Part shown: positions 36,013-46,125 of the stretch, piece after piece
Position numbering within the stretch: position 1 is the first letter of the stretch
Layout of the letters: every line of letters begins with the position of its first letter
NCBI GenBank assembly: GCA_031216915.1
Contig: CM062289.1
Coordinates: 386,548,674-386,612,673, forward strand
Direction of reading: 5' to 3'
Length of the DNA stretch: 64,000 nucleotides
Origin: Pictodentalium vernedei
Lineage: Eukaryota; Mollusca; Scaphopoda; Dentaliida; Dentaliidae
Notes under the pieces: model-generated
Database searches by the model: none
Told to the model about the DNA's origin: nothing
Seen by the model: the letters and a program-made list of their open reading frames with translations, nothing else
Translations under genes and position numbers: made by a program

Positions 36013-39000
36013 CTGTCTCTCTCCTTCAACGCAAGATTTAACATACGCTCCGAGCCGCAAACCTCAGACTATGTTACCGTCACTTCATTCCAATAACGTA
36101 TATGTTCAAATAAGTCCCTCCCCATAGCCAAACATCCACTTTGTGAAATGAATAAGGCAACTCTTAACGATATAATGTTTAGTAAATAAACCTATTGTGT
36201 ACCCCACTGCCTCACTGAACAAATAATTAATAAAATCAGATAAAAGGTTACGCCATTTTAGTTCATGTCGTAAAATGATTTGTAATTTAAACAACACTTC
36301 ATTCGAACATCGTCTGCTGTACGTGTAAAAAATCTAGAAAAATGAAGCGGTTTGCAAGCATCTCCGTTGATGAAACGAGCAACTTCATTTCAAATATTTC
36401 GCGTGGTGAGGCCAAACGGCAACATATGCTACTGGGGCCATAAACATAGAAAAAAACTACGCGTGCTCTGGGTGGTTCAGCACTTGGCACTATTGTACCG
36501 AATTAACTGAAATGTACTGAAAGTGCTTTCTCATTTCATAACATTCTTGAATTCTTTTTCGACGTCAAGCTTCTGATTACAAAAAAGTCTCTCAAACTAT
36601 ACAGAACGTGTCACCTCCTTGATGTGTTATCTCATATTTTAGAGGTGCATGTCAATGGGACGGATGAGTACGGACGCAGAACACGATTTAATGGGACTAT
36701 CACTTTGCTTGATAAACTCTATCACGCAAGGAGCACATTCTCGTTATTTACGTTTGAAACACCTGGTGCCCAAATGTTTACTGGCAAGATTTTTGTCTCT
36801 TTTTATGCTTTTGGATTGTTTGGTCCTCCAGTTTGTTTGTATTTTTTCTGTATTTGATTCGAGTGGCATCTATCGAGAGATAAATATAGAATATACCCAT
36901 AGTAGCTTGGTCTACCAAATGTTCACCACTCATGGTGAAGTGGTGTTAACCGCGAGCCTTCGGCGCGCGGTTAACACCACTTCACCATGAGTGGTGAACA
37001 TTTGGTACACCAAGCTACTTTGGGTATATTTTATTTATACCATCAGATCGTCAGATTATTAAGAGTCGCTATTATTTTTTCTCGATTTTACTGAGCACCA
37101 GACGTACATACGAGCGAATCTGTTTTTGTTTACACGAGTATCGGTGGGCGGTACTTCTGCTGTCAATTTTATCGCCGAAAGGAAACGAAAAAAAGAAACT
37201 GAGCCTTTTTCGTTTTAATAACATAATAACATACTATTTCGAGTTATGCATGCTTTATTAACATGAGACAATGCATGCTTGTTAATTTAAACCCATTTAA
37301 AAACGTAATAAATAATTGCCACTTCCATTTCACTCTTCGCGAGGCGACGTGCGATAAATTTAGACAAGTTTGCATTCAGGTCGACGTCACCAAAGGTCAA
37401 CGGGGATGTAGTTCCACTGTAGGTGTAAATTTTTACTATTGAAATCCCATTGCTGGCGTGTTCACCACAGTTGGTGTATAAAGCTAAAATTTATGTCATA
37501 GGCTTTTCATATATAGTAGAATAGGTAATCATGGTATAAAAGGACCTAATGCAACTGTACAAAAACCTTTTTGCGTTAGCGGATAAACAATCATGAAATC
37601 TTATTGTTACGGCTTCTTACAAAAGACTAAATAATGATGGGATGATGACGGTAACGAGACTCTCTTTCTCCAAATAGAAACAAACAATAACATGAGGACA
37701 TTTTTTTAAATATTTGTTGAACGAATGACAGTTAATAAAAATTACAATACCATAAATAATATTCTATTTTATCCATTGAAATCTGAAACAGACAAAGTTC
37801 ATTCAGTACATTCTGTCCGTCAATTATTGATGAGTTATTGATGAGTAAATTATTCTCAACCATATCGGATATTTAAAAAAAAATCAGCATGCACAATATC
37901 TCCGAACATTCAATAAGCCTTTATGAAAACAGAAAATGAAAGTTTCAAGAGTTTCATTCTGTGATAACAGAGAGTTCAACGGCCACGAATCTCGACGAAT
38001 ATACAGTACGTGGAAAGTGTATTATCACTAAATCACCAGCGGAGTGGAGATTCCACCCAAACAATAATTGCAAATTTGTTGCAAAGGATTGCAAGCACAA
38101 GCAAAGTTCCAGCCAATGGACCTCCGGGTTGTACCCGGAGGTCCATTGGCTGAAACATTGCTTGTGTTTTTTGTCCACATATACAGAATTTGAAAGTGAT
38201 ACTTTGGGTGATAACTCCACTCCCCGGGTGATTTAGTTACAATCCACTCTCCACGTACTGTATGCACCACAGATAAAAAATAAAATGTTTAGGTATTTAA
38301 GAATTTTTCTTTTTTGCAAATGGCCTCTGCAATTCAGGTTAGATAGAGCGTGTTCTTTGCATTGTTCGTCTTCAAAACAGAGCTTATGGCCGCCTTATCG
38401 GACTGAGTTCATTTTGTCCCTGCAAACAGGGGTATTCATTTCTACGTGTGTCGTCTGCTAGTCGTGTTCGATAAAGAGCCAACAGTCATTTAAGGATATA
38501 TACGGAATGGGTAGGAGATGATACTACTAAAAGCTTTCTGTGTGAATTTCCGTACGACTGTTATTTTCAGTTCTCAAAAAGCAAAAAAACGGAGCAATCT
38601 TTCAGCTCACGGAGGACCAGAGTCCACGCTGTCGGTTGCCAAATTAACCAATTTCACTACAAAATTGGATTTGCCACCCAAAAAATTTCATTGGCTAAAA
38701 TTTTGGTACGAAAGATGGTCCTTTCACTTGTAAAGGAAACCTTTGCAGGAGTAAAGAGCGCGATCAATGACGAAGCACACACAAACCCACACTGAAACCA
38801 AGTTACTTTGTCAATAGGGTGTTAGAAATAGTGTTTGAACTTTGAATTTTGAACTTTTATTTCAGCTCATGATAAACAAATAATTACATTTTGCTGAGAC
38901 GGTATAATTGATTTTAATTTAAACAATATTTATTCATGCAAAAGTATGATGTATACATATAATAAACTACAACATGATTGTCATACAGAGTGCGCAGTAC

Positions 39001-40628
39001 AATGGTGTGCATTAAAGTAATGAGTCAAGAACGAGATTTGTTGAAAGGATTCAGCAGTAAGCTTTAAGCTTTTATAAGCCGTCTCCTCTGGAAAACTGAC
39101 GAAGTTTGATAGTAGTACAATTGATTTTGATGATGATATGAATGGTGTGGTGATGATAATTGTGAGAGTTAATGTAATAATGCCTAATGAGAGACTATCA
39201 ATATTTGATGCTAATTATTCTCCAGATAAAGATAACGAAGCTGTCGTTTTGGGATAAAGATAATGAAACATATCTGTCCATTTATCTTCAGTTAAAGTAG
39301 GATAACTGCGTTGTTTGGGATTTACGGAACATTGCAATTTAATTAACTCTTTACCCGCTGCTGGTGGATATTCCTTCCATGGACATATAATCTCTTATAG
39401 CAAGAACAAGTAAACTTTGGGCATTTTTAATTAAATTTATCCCCTGTAAATTGAATCAAGGTTTTTACCAATGATTTCCCGAGTTATTTATTTTATTTTC
39501 TTTGTGTTTAAGGTCACATATTTCTGCACAATGGCTAATCGTGACCACGACAGTTCTACGGGTGGAGGAAGCCGGAGTACCCGGAGAACCACCGAGCTAC
39601 GGCGAGCAACTGTCAGCTCCCCAACATACTAACTCTACACAAGCAGGGTTAGCATTGGTTGAAGATAGGTTCACCATCGACGTGCAGTACGCCTTAGTAC
39701 ACAGCGTCACCGTGCCCCCACGTGGGCAATGGGGGTGAAGTGTCTTCCAAAGGACACAACGCGGTTGCCGCAGGTGAGATTCGAACCGAGGACCTCTCGG
39801 CTTGCAGCTTGCACCTCTACCAACTGAGCCACCGTGCCCCCCATTCCCCGAGTTAAATTACCAAAAAGTAGCCTCGGGGTTATTTCTCAACTTAGATTTG
39901 AACACTGGACATTAGGCTTGCAATCAAATCATAATGGATACTCTACGTGCTCGAATATTCGCCTCATACAACTGAGTATACATACTCCCCGACCTAGAAT
40001 CCCTTCTTGATAAAAAAAACACTGCTTAACCCTTTACCTAACGAATCGCCCACATCCGCCCACGTAATATGCAAATTCAGCAGTTGAAAAAATATTATTT
40101 TTTTCAAAAACATTTCAACAAAACCATATCATGTGACCCCTCGTTGGAACGAGCCCGTCGAGATCGTTCCAACGAGGGGTCACATGATATGGTTTTGTTG
40201 AATTTTTTTTTTTGAATTTTTTTAAAAATGATATTTAAAATAATAAAGTTTGATATCGTCTGCGTTGAGTAAAGGGTTAAGAATAATCAGTCAAAAAGCA
40301 AATCTGAGGATTTGCTTTTTGACCGATAATATTTAAACAATGTTTCTTCAAAACAGGATTCTTGGTCGGGGAGTATGTATCTATCCTGTTACATCTGGCG
40401 GTAGACAATGAACATTTGATATCGACAAAGTTTTAACTTTGACAACAAAGAGAGTGCATCACCAATTGATGTTTTCGGTTGATGATTTTAGGTTCAACAG
40501 GCAAATTGCTGACACAAGAGCTGCACAATATATGGCATATTTAGGTTTGGATGGCTTCCAACAACGACAGCGTGGTTGCAGAGAATTTGCCTGTGGAGTG
40601 GTCGATGTGTTTGCTACGTAAGTCACAT

Positions 40629-40699
<71 letters not shown>

Positions 40700-43600
40700 T
40701 TGGTGTTTAACGATACTTTCGATAGCCAGGGTAACCTCGTGTCGGATAGATTTACGGGTGAATGAAGCCGGAGTATCTGGAGAGAACCACCGAGCAGCGG
40801 TGAGCAACTGTCAGACTCCCTAACGTATCCACTCCGCATAAACAGGGTTACCATTGGTTGAAGACAAGTGCACCATTGACGTGTAGTCCGCCTTGGTAGA
40901 CAGCCTCAACGCGCCAACGCGCCACTGCGCCCCCACGTGGGCAATAGAGATTAAGTACCTTGCCTAAGGTCACATCGCAGTTACTCCTTGCGGGGATCGA
41001 ACAGTGGACTTTCAGTTGAAGTTCAATGCCGTTACCGCTGAGTAGGTAAGTCACAGCTGACAGCAAATACGTTTCATCTTATCTTACATCTCATACATTC
41101 TATATTTTTAATTCCGTTTCACAGGGCGGCTTTTCCATAAAGCAAGAAGGTCAAGCTTTTATTCCGTTGTTTCCCTCATGCATGTCCCCACACAAATTAC
41201 TCAAAGCAATATATAATTTCCAATCTCAGAAGATTGTGAATAAACAATCGTAACTTTAAAATTCGTTGAAACTGACTTGAACCAATCACGTTTAACCATA
41301 CTTCTAGTGTGCGCCTCCCAGCCTCTCTGCACAAAGAGAGGAAACCATGGCTGAGTGTTCTCGTGTAGATTCCCGGGATCACATTTGTGTAGTGCCGTCA
41401 TCAGGTATAGTGTTCTGCAGTGAGTCATACAATACGGAAAAGAATGCTTTCTCTTAACCAATCAATGTTAGGTAATGTGATTTAACATGTGATATACAAA
41501 ACTGTGTTAGTGAAAAACTTAGCTTCGAAATTCAATTCGATTCGAAATCGTACCGATGATTCGATTGTATTTGATTTCCGTCGCACTGATTTGGACATTT
41601 TCAATAGTTGAGATTTTCACAGTCCTACCAATTATCTCCCCTTAAACTCTTCCACTGTCATCGAGTCTCCTGTACAGGAGACTTGATGATGGAAGAATGG
41701 TTTATATGTTCTCACAGTCCTACCAATTATCTCCCATTAAACTCTTCTATCATCGGGTCTCCTGTATAGAAGACCTGATGATAGAAGATTAGTTGATATG
41801 TTCTCACGATCCTACCAATTATCTCCCCTTAAACTCTTTTTCTATCATCAGGTCTCCTGTACAGGAGACCTGATGACAGAAGAAGAGTTCAAGTGGGTTC
41901 CGCTTTCGAATATACTTTAATTCCGTTTAGAACTATTCCGCATTTTTGATTGATTTGTTCAATCTGAAAAGTCACCGTTACATACAATGCATAAGTGACG
42001 TTTGACATTATTTACGGTTGTAAGAGATGTAATATCTAAAACCTGAAGAGTGATTCGATTTGAGATTAAATTCGATTCAAAGTCCTCTGTCTGATTTGAC
42101 TCTGGATTCGATTCGATCAAATCTGAGAGCCGAATGGGCATAGAACTTTTACTGTAAGAGCATCCAGGAACAATCATATTAAAATGGCTGCCGCAAGATA
42201 AATAGCCGGAAACGATAAATGTATCTATTTATTGGGGTTTAACGACTCTTTCGACAAACCAGGGTCACCTCGTGTTGGACAATTTTACGGGTGGAGGAAG
42301 GGAATACCCGGAGAGAACTACATAACAACGGCGAGCAACTGTTAGGCTCCCCAACGTAATGACTCCTCACAAGCAGGGTTACCATTGGTTGAAGACATGT
42401 GCACCATCGACCTGCGTTACGCCTTAGTACACAGCGCCAACGTGCCCCCGTGTGAACAATCGGGGGTGAAGTGCCTTGTCCAAGGGCACAAAACAGTTAG
42501 TCCTGGTGGGGATCGAACCGTGTACCTTTCGGTTTAATGTGCAATGCCATAACAACTGAGTCTTCGCGCTCCCTCGGAAACGATAAAAAGAAACATTCTG
42601 AATGCAACAAAACAAAACCATATCGAGTGCATCCGACGGGGAAGACAGCTTAATATGGTACGCGAAGAATAGTCAATTTAATAATGCTTGGGTTACATGA
42701 TATGTGCTCGGTCTCATCATTTTTCCAAATTTATCCCTTAAATGGACGTTTATTCGAACAATCAAAGTGTTGGATAAAATTTAGCTTTATTCACCTAGTA
42801 GCAGCTGCTAGTATGGTGATAAATTTTACCCGTAGGTTTAACACTGAAAGAATTTATTCTTTTTGTAGAGATGGACTTGTTGACCTCTAACCTCTACCGC
42901 ATTCATGTTCACTTGACCTGTTTTCCGTTGTGGGAGACATAATGAACAGACGTTTATCAAACGTTGACCGTAGCTAAAATATTTAGTTTTAGAATATATG
43001 ACACATTTCAACTCTGTCTAACAATAAAACGAACAACAATTAACAAAGAAAACACAAAGTGAATCAATCGAAACCAAGCGCTGAAAAGCATACAAGTTCG
43101 ATTGTGAAATTTAAAGGCGGGGGCATGATGATTGATGTTTCATTTTCCAAATGAGGAAAGTGTAAATACACAAATGCACGTGTCGTCTGCTTTGTTTATA
43201 AAACTCAAGTTGAATCGACGACGAAAAAAAATAACAATAAACAACGAAAGTAAGAAAGATAAACATTGTTCATTTAAAAAAGTATTTTTGCAAGTTTAGC
43301 TCAAGTTTGTGGGGGAATTATTTTTAGACAGAAATGTATCACTGCGCCTTGTTTATTTTTGGCAGTTTTGCTTGTCGATCGAATTGGACCAATGTGTTTC
43401 TCACTTCTCGCAGTGTTTTGTAGCGAGTAACAGCACGATTTCACCGCGACTGCCCTGTAAATGATTTATGGGATAAACAAACCAAATGTATAGTGTTTTC
43501 AAGTAAAACATTTATTCTACTCGCAGGATTAAGAATGAAACCGACGAGACTCTCGTCGGTTTCATTCTTAATCCTACTCGTAGAATAATTTTTTTTCTTC

Positions 43601-44253
43601 AAAACACTTTCGGTTTATATAGGATGAAAGACTCTGACGCCGATGGGGATCGAACCACTGCCTTGATGAGAGTACACTTCTGCGGCACCAATCGCCTTGC
43701 GAAACTGGACCAGCGCCATAGACCACTCGACTACCGACAAGACCCAATAAAGGCATGCTAGCAGATCGAGCGTCCATGGAACTGGCACAGTCCACACGAA
43801 ATTACTCGGTATCCCCCAGAATTAGTTGTTTACAATGAATTATACCATTTAATGCAGATGAAATCAGTGAGAATCAATCTCTTTTTCAAATTTCCTGCTT
43901 AAGGTACAGAATACAGAATTCGGCACTTCTGTTATGCATTTTTTAGGATGAAAGACTCTGACGCCGATGGGGATCGAACCCCATCGGCGTCAGAGTCTTT
44001 CATCCTAAAAAATGCATAACAGAAGTGCCGAATTCTGTATTCTGTACCTTAAGCAGGAAATTTGAAAAAGAGATTGATTCTCACTGATTTCATCTGCATT
44101 AAATGGTATAATTCATTATATATATATATATATATTTAAGACTATGTATTTTGTAGTGGAAAGCGACGGAAAAGAGACGATAAAGATAAAGAATTACTGA
44201 GCTATATGATGACATGGATGGAATCTGACCATCAACCAGATCAATGGAAATAG
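33410..44253 (+). CDS. putative secreted amidated peptide precursor (three coding exons)
   Basis: Coding parts 33410-33510, 40492-40617 and 44157-44253 join in frame (both introns phase 2) to give 107 residues. Residues 1 to about 27 are a signal peptide: a basic start, a long V/L/I core and VTS before the likely cleavage. Lys-Arg at 33-34 is followed by a segment with FNRQIADTRAAQYMAYLG. Cys63 and Cys68 form a C-x4-C pair (GCREFACGVVDVFAT). Gly-Lys-Arg-Arg-Lys-Arg at 77-82 is a classic amidation plus cleavage signal. An acidic C-terminal peptide ends the protein. The likely main product is about 42 residues, amidated at Thr76 and disulfide-closed. I do not recognise the family. It would act outside the cell as a hormone or neuropeptide. 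At least one 5' untranslated exon must lie upstream, because the start codon follows a splice acceptor by one base. Confidence 0.72.
33525..33604. repeat. short minisatellite in intron 1
   Basis: About four to five copies of a roughly 17-base unit GAGCGTTACTGGGGAGT. Related single phrases recur near 35615-35645. Confidence 0.85.
33605..34880. repeat. intronic repeat family, copy A, with internal hairpin
   Basis: Shares CTGAAAAGTAGGGCATCAG, ATAACGTATATGTTCC and TTAGTAAATAAACC landmarks with copies at 34881-35160 and 35640-36490. An imperfect hairpin lies at 33824-33950 (CATGGTTGGTGGTTTGC against GCAAATCTCAGACAATG). A 511-bp foldback is inserted at 34059-34569. Confidence 0.7.
34059..34569. 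mobile_element. 512-bp-type foldback MITE, copy 2
   Basis: Same termini and nearly the same length as 29313-29824, with few differences visible by eye. Its insertion lies between GTTAAAAGCTGCC and GGCAACTTTTAAC, at the centre of a host inverted repeat. Flanks are CA and CT, not TA. Confidence 0.85.
34881..35160. repeat. intronic repeat family, copy B, long hairpin
   Basis: Near-perfect palindrome with arms TTATTCTGTTTGTTGACAGG and complement, and inner ATGGTCTCATGTTCCTGCAT. The tip is ATTCAACCGAGGCGTCAGCC. It is followed by the shared AATAACGTATATGT phrase. Confidence 0.8.
35640..36490. repeat. intronic repeat family, copy C, hairpin split by (CT)n
   Basis: Arms CATGGTCTGAGGTTTGCGGC and complement around 35850-35878 and 36045-36075 flank a CT microsatellite where copies A and B have a short loop. 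The following 36095-36480 aligns with the second part of copy A, including ATTTCGCG and GTAAACATAGAAAA-like phrases. Confidence 0.75.
35884..36031. repeat. (CT)n microsatellite with GTCT variants
   Basis: About 148 bases of CT repeats with interspersed CTGT. All open frames here translate to RE or SL repeats and are not genes. Confidence 0.97.
36891..37029. repeat. 139-bp near-perfect palindrome in intron 1
   Basis: Arms ATATACCCATAGTAGCTTGG and complement, with inner GTTCACCACTCATGGTGAAG, meet at GCGAGCCTTCGGCGCGC. It lies just left of the repeat at 37195-37552. Confidence 0.85.
37195..37552 (+). repeat. dispersed repeat, copy 1 (inverted copy at 48983-49323)
   Basis: CTTTTTCGTTTTAATAACAT to GGTAATCATGGTATAAA matches the reverse complement of 48983-49323 along its length, with scattered differences and small gaps. 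Identity of the family is unknown. Confidence 0.85.
38004..38260. mobile_element. 257-bp MITE with CAGTACGTGG ends
   Basis: Terminal inverted repeats start CAGTACGTGGA and continue into ACTAAATCACC. They are flanked by TA on both sides, which suits a Tc1/mariner-type non-autonomous element. A perfect inner hairpin GCCAATGGACCTCCGGGTTG and complement lies near 38112-38150. Confidence 0.83.
38330..38486 (-). mobile_element. decayed hp1 remnant
   Basis: AAAACAGAGCTTATGGCC and the terminal GTGTCGTCTGCTAGTCGTG...GATAAAGAGCC resemble hp1 in order, but the hairpin is not intact. Confidence 0.35.
39487..39843 (-). mobile_element. tRNA-derived SINE with target duplication
   Basis: Full-length minus-strand copy. 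The B box complement GATTCGAACC is near 39779-39788 and the head ends at GAGCCACCGTGCCCCC. The flanks TTTCCCGAGTTA (39475-39486) and TTCCCCGAGTTA (39844-39855) are an 11 of 12 target duplication. It lies in intron 1. Confidence 0.9.
40026..40280 (+). mobile_element. hp2 TTAA-flanked MITE in intron 1
   Basis: Intact TTAA and termini, with hp2 stem and CGTTGG/CCAACG tips. The loop core has two substitutions (GAGCCCGTCGAGATCG). Confidence 0.9.
40492..40617 (+). CDS. coding exon 2: peptide exon
   Basis: Acceptor TTGATGATTTTAG ends at 40491 and donor GTAAGT starts at 40618. The exon is 126 bases, phase 2 at both ends, and encodes RFNRQIADTRAAQYM, then GCREFACGVVDVFA. The upstream pyrimidine tract is weak. 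If the donor is skipped, the next codons are ACG TAA, so the protein would stop after Thr76 without its amidation signal. Confidence 0.72.
40628..41045 (-). mobile_element. SINE inserted on the exon 2 splice donor
   Basis: A minus-strand SINE of the second-head type with an expanded (TTTA)n tail. The target duplication is GTAAGTCACA at 40618-40627 and 41046-41055, which is the exon 2 donor itself. The B box complement GGGGATCGAAC is near 40991-41001. Its head lacks the first dozen bases. Confidence 0.9.
41516..42140. mobile_element. foldback element with TTCGATTCG-type ends, copy 1
   Basis: The left arm has AATTCAATTCGATTCGAAATC and the right arm has GATTCGATTTGAG...GATTCGATTCGATC. The interior carries three tandem units of about 90 bp (41615-41890). 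Each ends in a hairpin such as TATCATCAGGTCTCCTGTAC. It is related to 59448-59862 and, partially, to 62683-62758. It lies in intron 2. Confidence 0.7.
42220..42574 (-). mobile_element. SINE with 13-bp target duplication
   Basis: Second-head SINE, minus strand, with B box complement GGGGATCGAACC and the GACACGAGGTGACC-type 3' module. Flanked by CGGAAACGATAAA at 42207-42219 and 42575-42587. Confidence 0.93.
43512..43587. repeat. 76-bp near-perfect palindrome
   Basis: TATTCTACTCGCAGGATTAA and complement meet at CCGACGAGACTCTCGTCGG. It lies in intron 2. Confidence 0.8.
43619..43745 (-). mobile_element. tRNA-like (Pol III box) sequence, probable SINE or tRNA relic
   Basis: On the minus strand an A-box-like TAGTCGAGTGG at 43723-43733 is followed by the B box GGTTCGATCCCC at 43645-43656, then ATCGGCGTCAGAGTCTTTC. 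The acceptor and T stems do not pair well, so it is not a functional tRNA. Its 3' part recurs in the palindrome at 43834-44117. Confidence 0.5.
43834..44117. repeat. perfect palindrome, 139-bp arms, 6-bp loop
   Basis: The left arm 43834-43972 and right arm 43979-44117 are exact reverse complements as far as I can read. The loop is ATCGAA. The turnaround lies in the B-box motif of a tRNA-like sequence whose relative is at 43619-43660. It ends 40 bases before coding exon 3. Confidence 0.92.
44157..44253 (+). CDS. coding exon 3: amidation site and C-terminal peptide
   Basis: Acceptor GACTATGTATTTTGTAG ends at 44156 after a TA microsatellite. The exon completes Thr76, then GKRRKRDDKDKELLSYMMTW and an acidic end, with stop TAG at 44251-44253. 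A donor-like AAG|GTATGA follows at 44262-44263, so the 3' untranslated region may be spliced. Confidence 0.7.
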
Positions 44254-45832
44254 ACATACAAGGTATGATTGAAAATATGTTGCACTAAGCGCATTCGTAG
44301 GTTTATTCTTGTGTGTTTTCCCCTCTATGACGTAACATTATTTCACATTGAAAATGAATATACCAATATTAATTATACGCTCAGCTATAATTAACCGATA
44401 AAATACTGTGTAACTTGGTATCCCCAAGCGGAAGATAGAGAGAATGAGTTTTTCAGCCCAATGTTTAACGCGAAAATGGCATATTATCGTCTAGGAAAAT
44501 GCAGTAAAACTGCTGAACTTTGACAGAACATATTGTTGTTTTGTTTTATCTGCCCGTTAAATTAACATTAAATATCTTGTAAAAACGAATTGTGACACAT
44601 TTGTGATCGTTGTAGGGAATTTAAATTTGCTGCGCCGGTTAAATTGCCACAAACAGGAGAATGGCTAAATAACGATCGAACAATTTGTGTTTTGAATGGT
44701 TTAATGATGGCGCTGTTGAAAGGGAGTATAATGTTTATGAATGGAAGATATAACAAAAGACTCTTTTGTTTTTTGCGCAGTTTACACGTGCGTGGGCACA
44801 AGGAAGTATATATTTCTACTCGCGGCTTTGACGCTCGTGGGAATATATAATTCTTGTGCGAACTCATGAAATATAATCATCGGTATCCACGCAAAAAGAT
44901 TAGATCCTCTCTGTGTATGACGCAGCAAGCTCCGTATTTTATATGACAGTCCGGCAAGATTGTTCCCGTGAAAGGTTGTCTACCATGTAATTGAAACTGG
45001 TATTGGTAAATGGTTTATCATGCTGGCACAAACATAGCGCTGGACTCAGTGACATAACAGTAAGAATGGGGCCCCTAGAAGCCAAGATGAGAGACATCAT
45101 GGGAGGAGTTTTATTCAAACTTTTTTCATTGAACGAAATGGGGTACTTTTCGATCGATCGGATTTTTTATGCGCACTGACAACTGATCGTGTGTCAGAAG
45201 ATCGATCGCTTCAACGGAGAGTCATAGTGTAAGTTTGTGAGGCCAAAAATGAAAAAGAATAATAAAATTTGAAATGTTATTTCTGTAAATAGTGTTTGCT
45301 GTTACTTTATTACACGCCTTTAACTTTTCCTCCAGTTCCATGAACATGGAGTTTCATACGGATTTCCGTTGATGCACTATTTTTCCATCTAACGTCATGG
45401 ATCCATCTAAAGAACTAAACTCCGCCTATTTTGTAATCATTCGATCGAAACGTCGCATTCTGATCCAGATCAATTCGGAAGCTGCGGCGACATCCGATAA
45501 ATCGAATGCCAATTGGAAAATGCTTTCGCTCAAATCCACCAAAATTATCGAAACTAAACTATTTCTATAAATGGGGAGTGATTTTATAACAGTGAAGTTC
45601 TGACTTAGAAGCGAATATCTCTCAGATAACGGAAGCTAATTTCTTAAAAACACGAACAAATAACCTATTTGGGTATAATTTTCATTTATATTTTTCTGTT
45701 TACATATCGATCTGTCATACGTGCTTGCCAATCACACCAGAGATTTGTTTTTGTTTTTATTTCAAGCAGAAGTCAGAACTCTGTGATGTTTGAATTTTTA
45801 AATAAATGGATCTATGTCAAAGAGGCGTGTAA
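44254..45832. other. unassigned; possible 3' intron of the precursor gene
   Basis: No repeat family is clearly recognised. Weak hp1-like residue lies near 45230-45310 (GTGAGGCCAAAAATGAAAAA). Open frames on both strands at 44568-44867 lack support. Confidence 0.35.
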
Positions 45833-45990
45833 TAAACATAGAACGCTACGATGTGTGAATGCGTTTGTCAGTACGGCACTCATGTCATCGCGGAAGGATA
45901 GAACGAGAGGCACAGCCTCTCGTTCTATCCTTCCGCGCTGGCAATTGTGCCGTATTGACGAACGTATACACACATCGTGACGTTCTGTGT
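45833..45990. repeat. 158-bp imperfect palindrome
   Basis: AACGCTACGATGTGTGAATG pairs with CACACATCGTGACGTT. The inner GCGGAAGGATAGAACGAGAG pairs exactly around CACAG, with a few mismatches between. Confidence 0.8.
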
Positions 45991-46125
45991 ATTTAGGTAA
46001 TTGTTTATTGTGATAAATATCATCTTATTGTCATGCGTGAATATTATATGTAGCGTTATCACGTGTGAACTTCATATGTGCCATTGGGATAGATACATTT
46101 CCAGACATAGATGTTATTATGAAAT

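Noticed and set aside
35769-36127. Long open frames rich in Arg-Glu or Ser-Leu repeats
   Set aside because: They are translations of the CT microsatellite on either strand.
36624-36990. Possible extra exon after TCTCATATTTTAG near 36.64 kb
   Set aside because: In the phase required by exon 1 it reaches a stop within eight codons.
41126-41142. Alternative last exon after TTCCGTTTCACAG near 41.12 kb, ending in a stop after four codons
   Set aside because: Exon 3 at 44157 gives a much more coherent product with a dibasic amidation signal. The alternative remains possible only as a minor isoform.
43619-43745. Functional tRNA gene on the minus strand
   Set aside because: A- and B-box-like motifs are present, but the acceptor and T stems do not pair.
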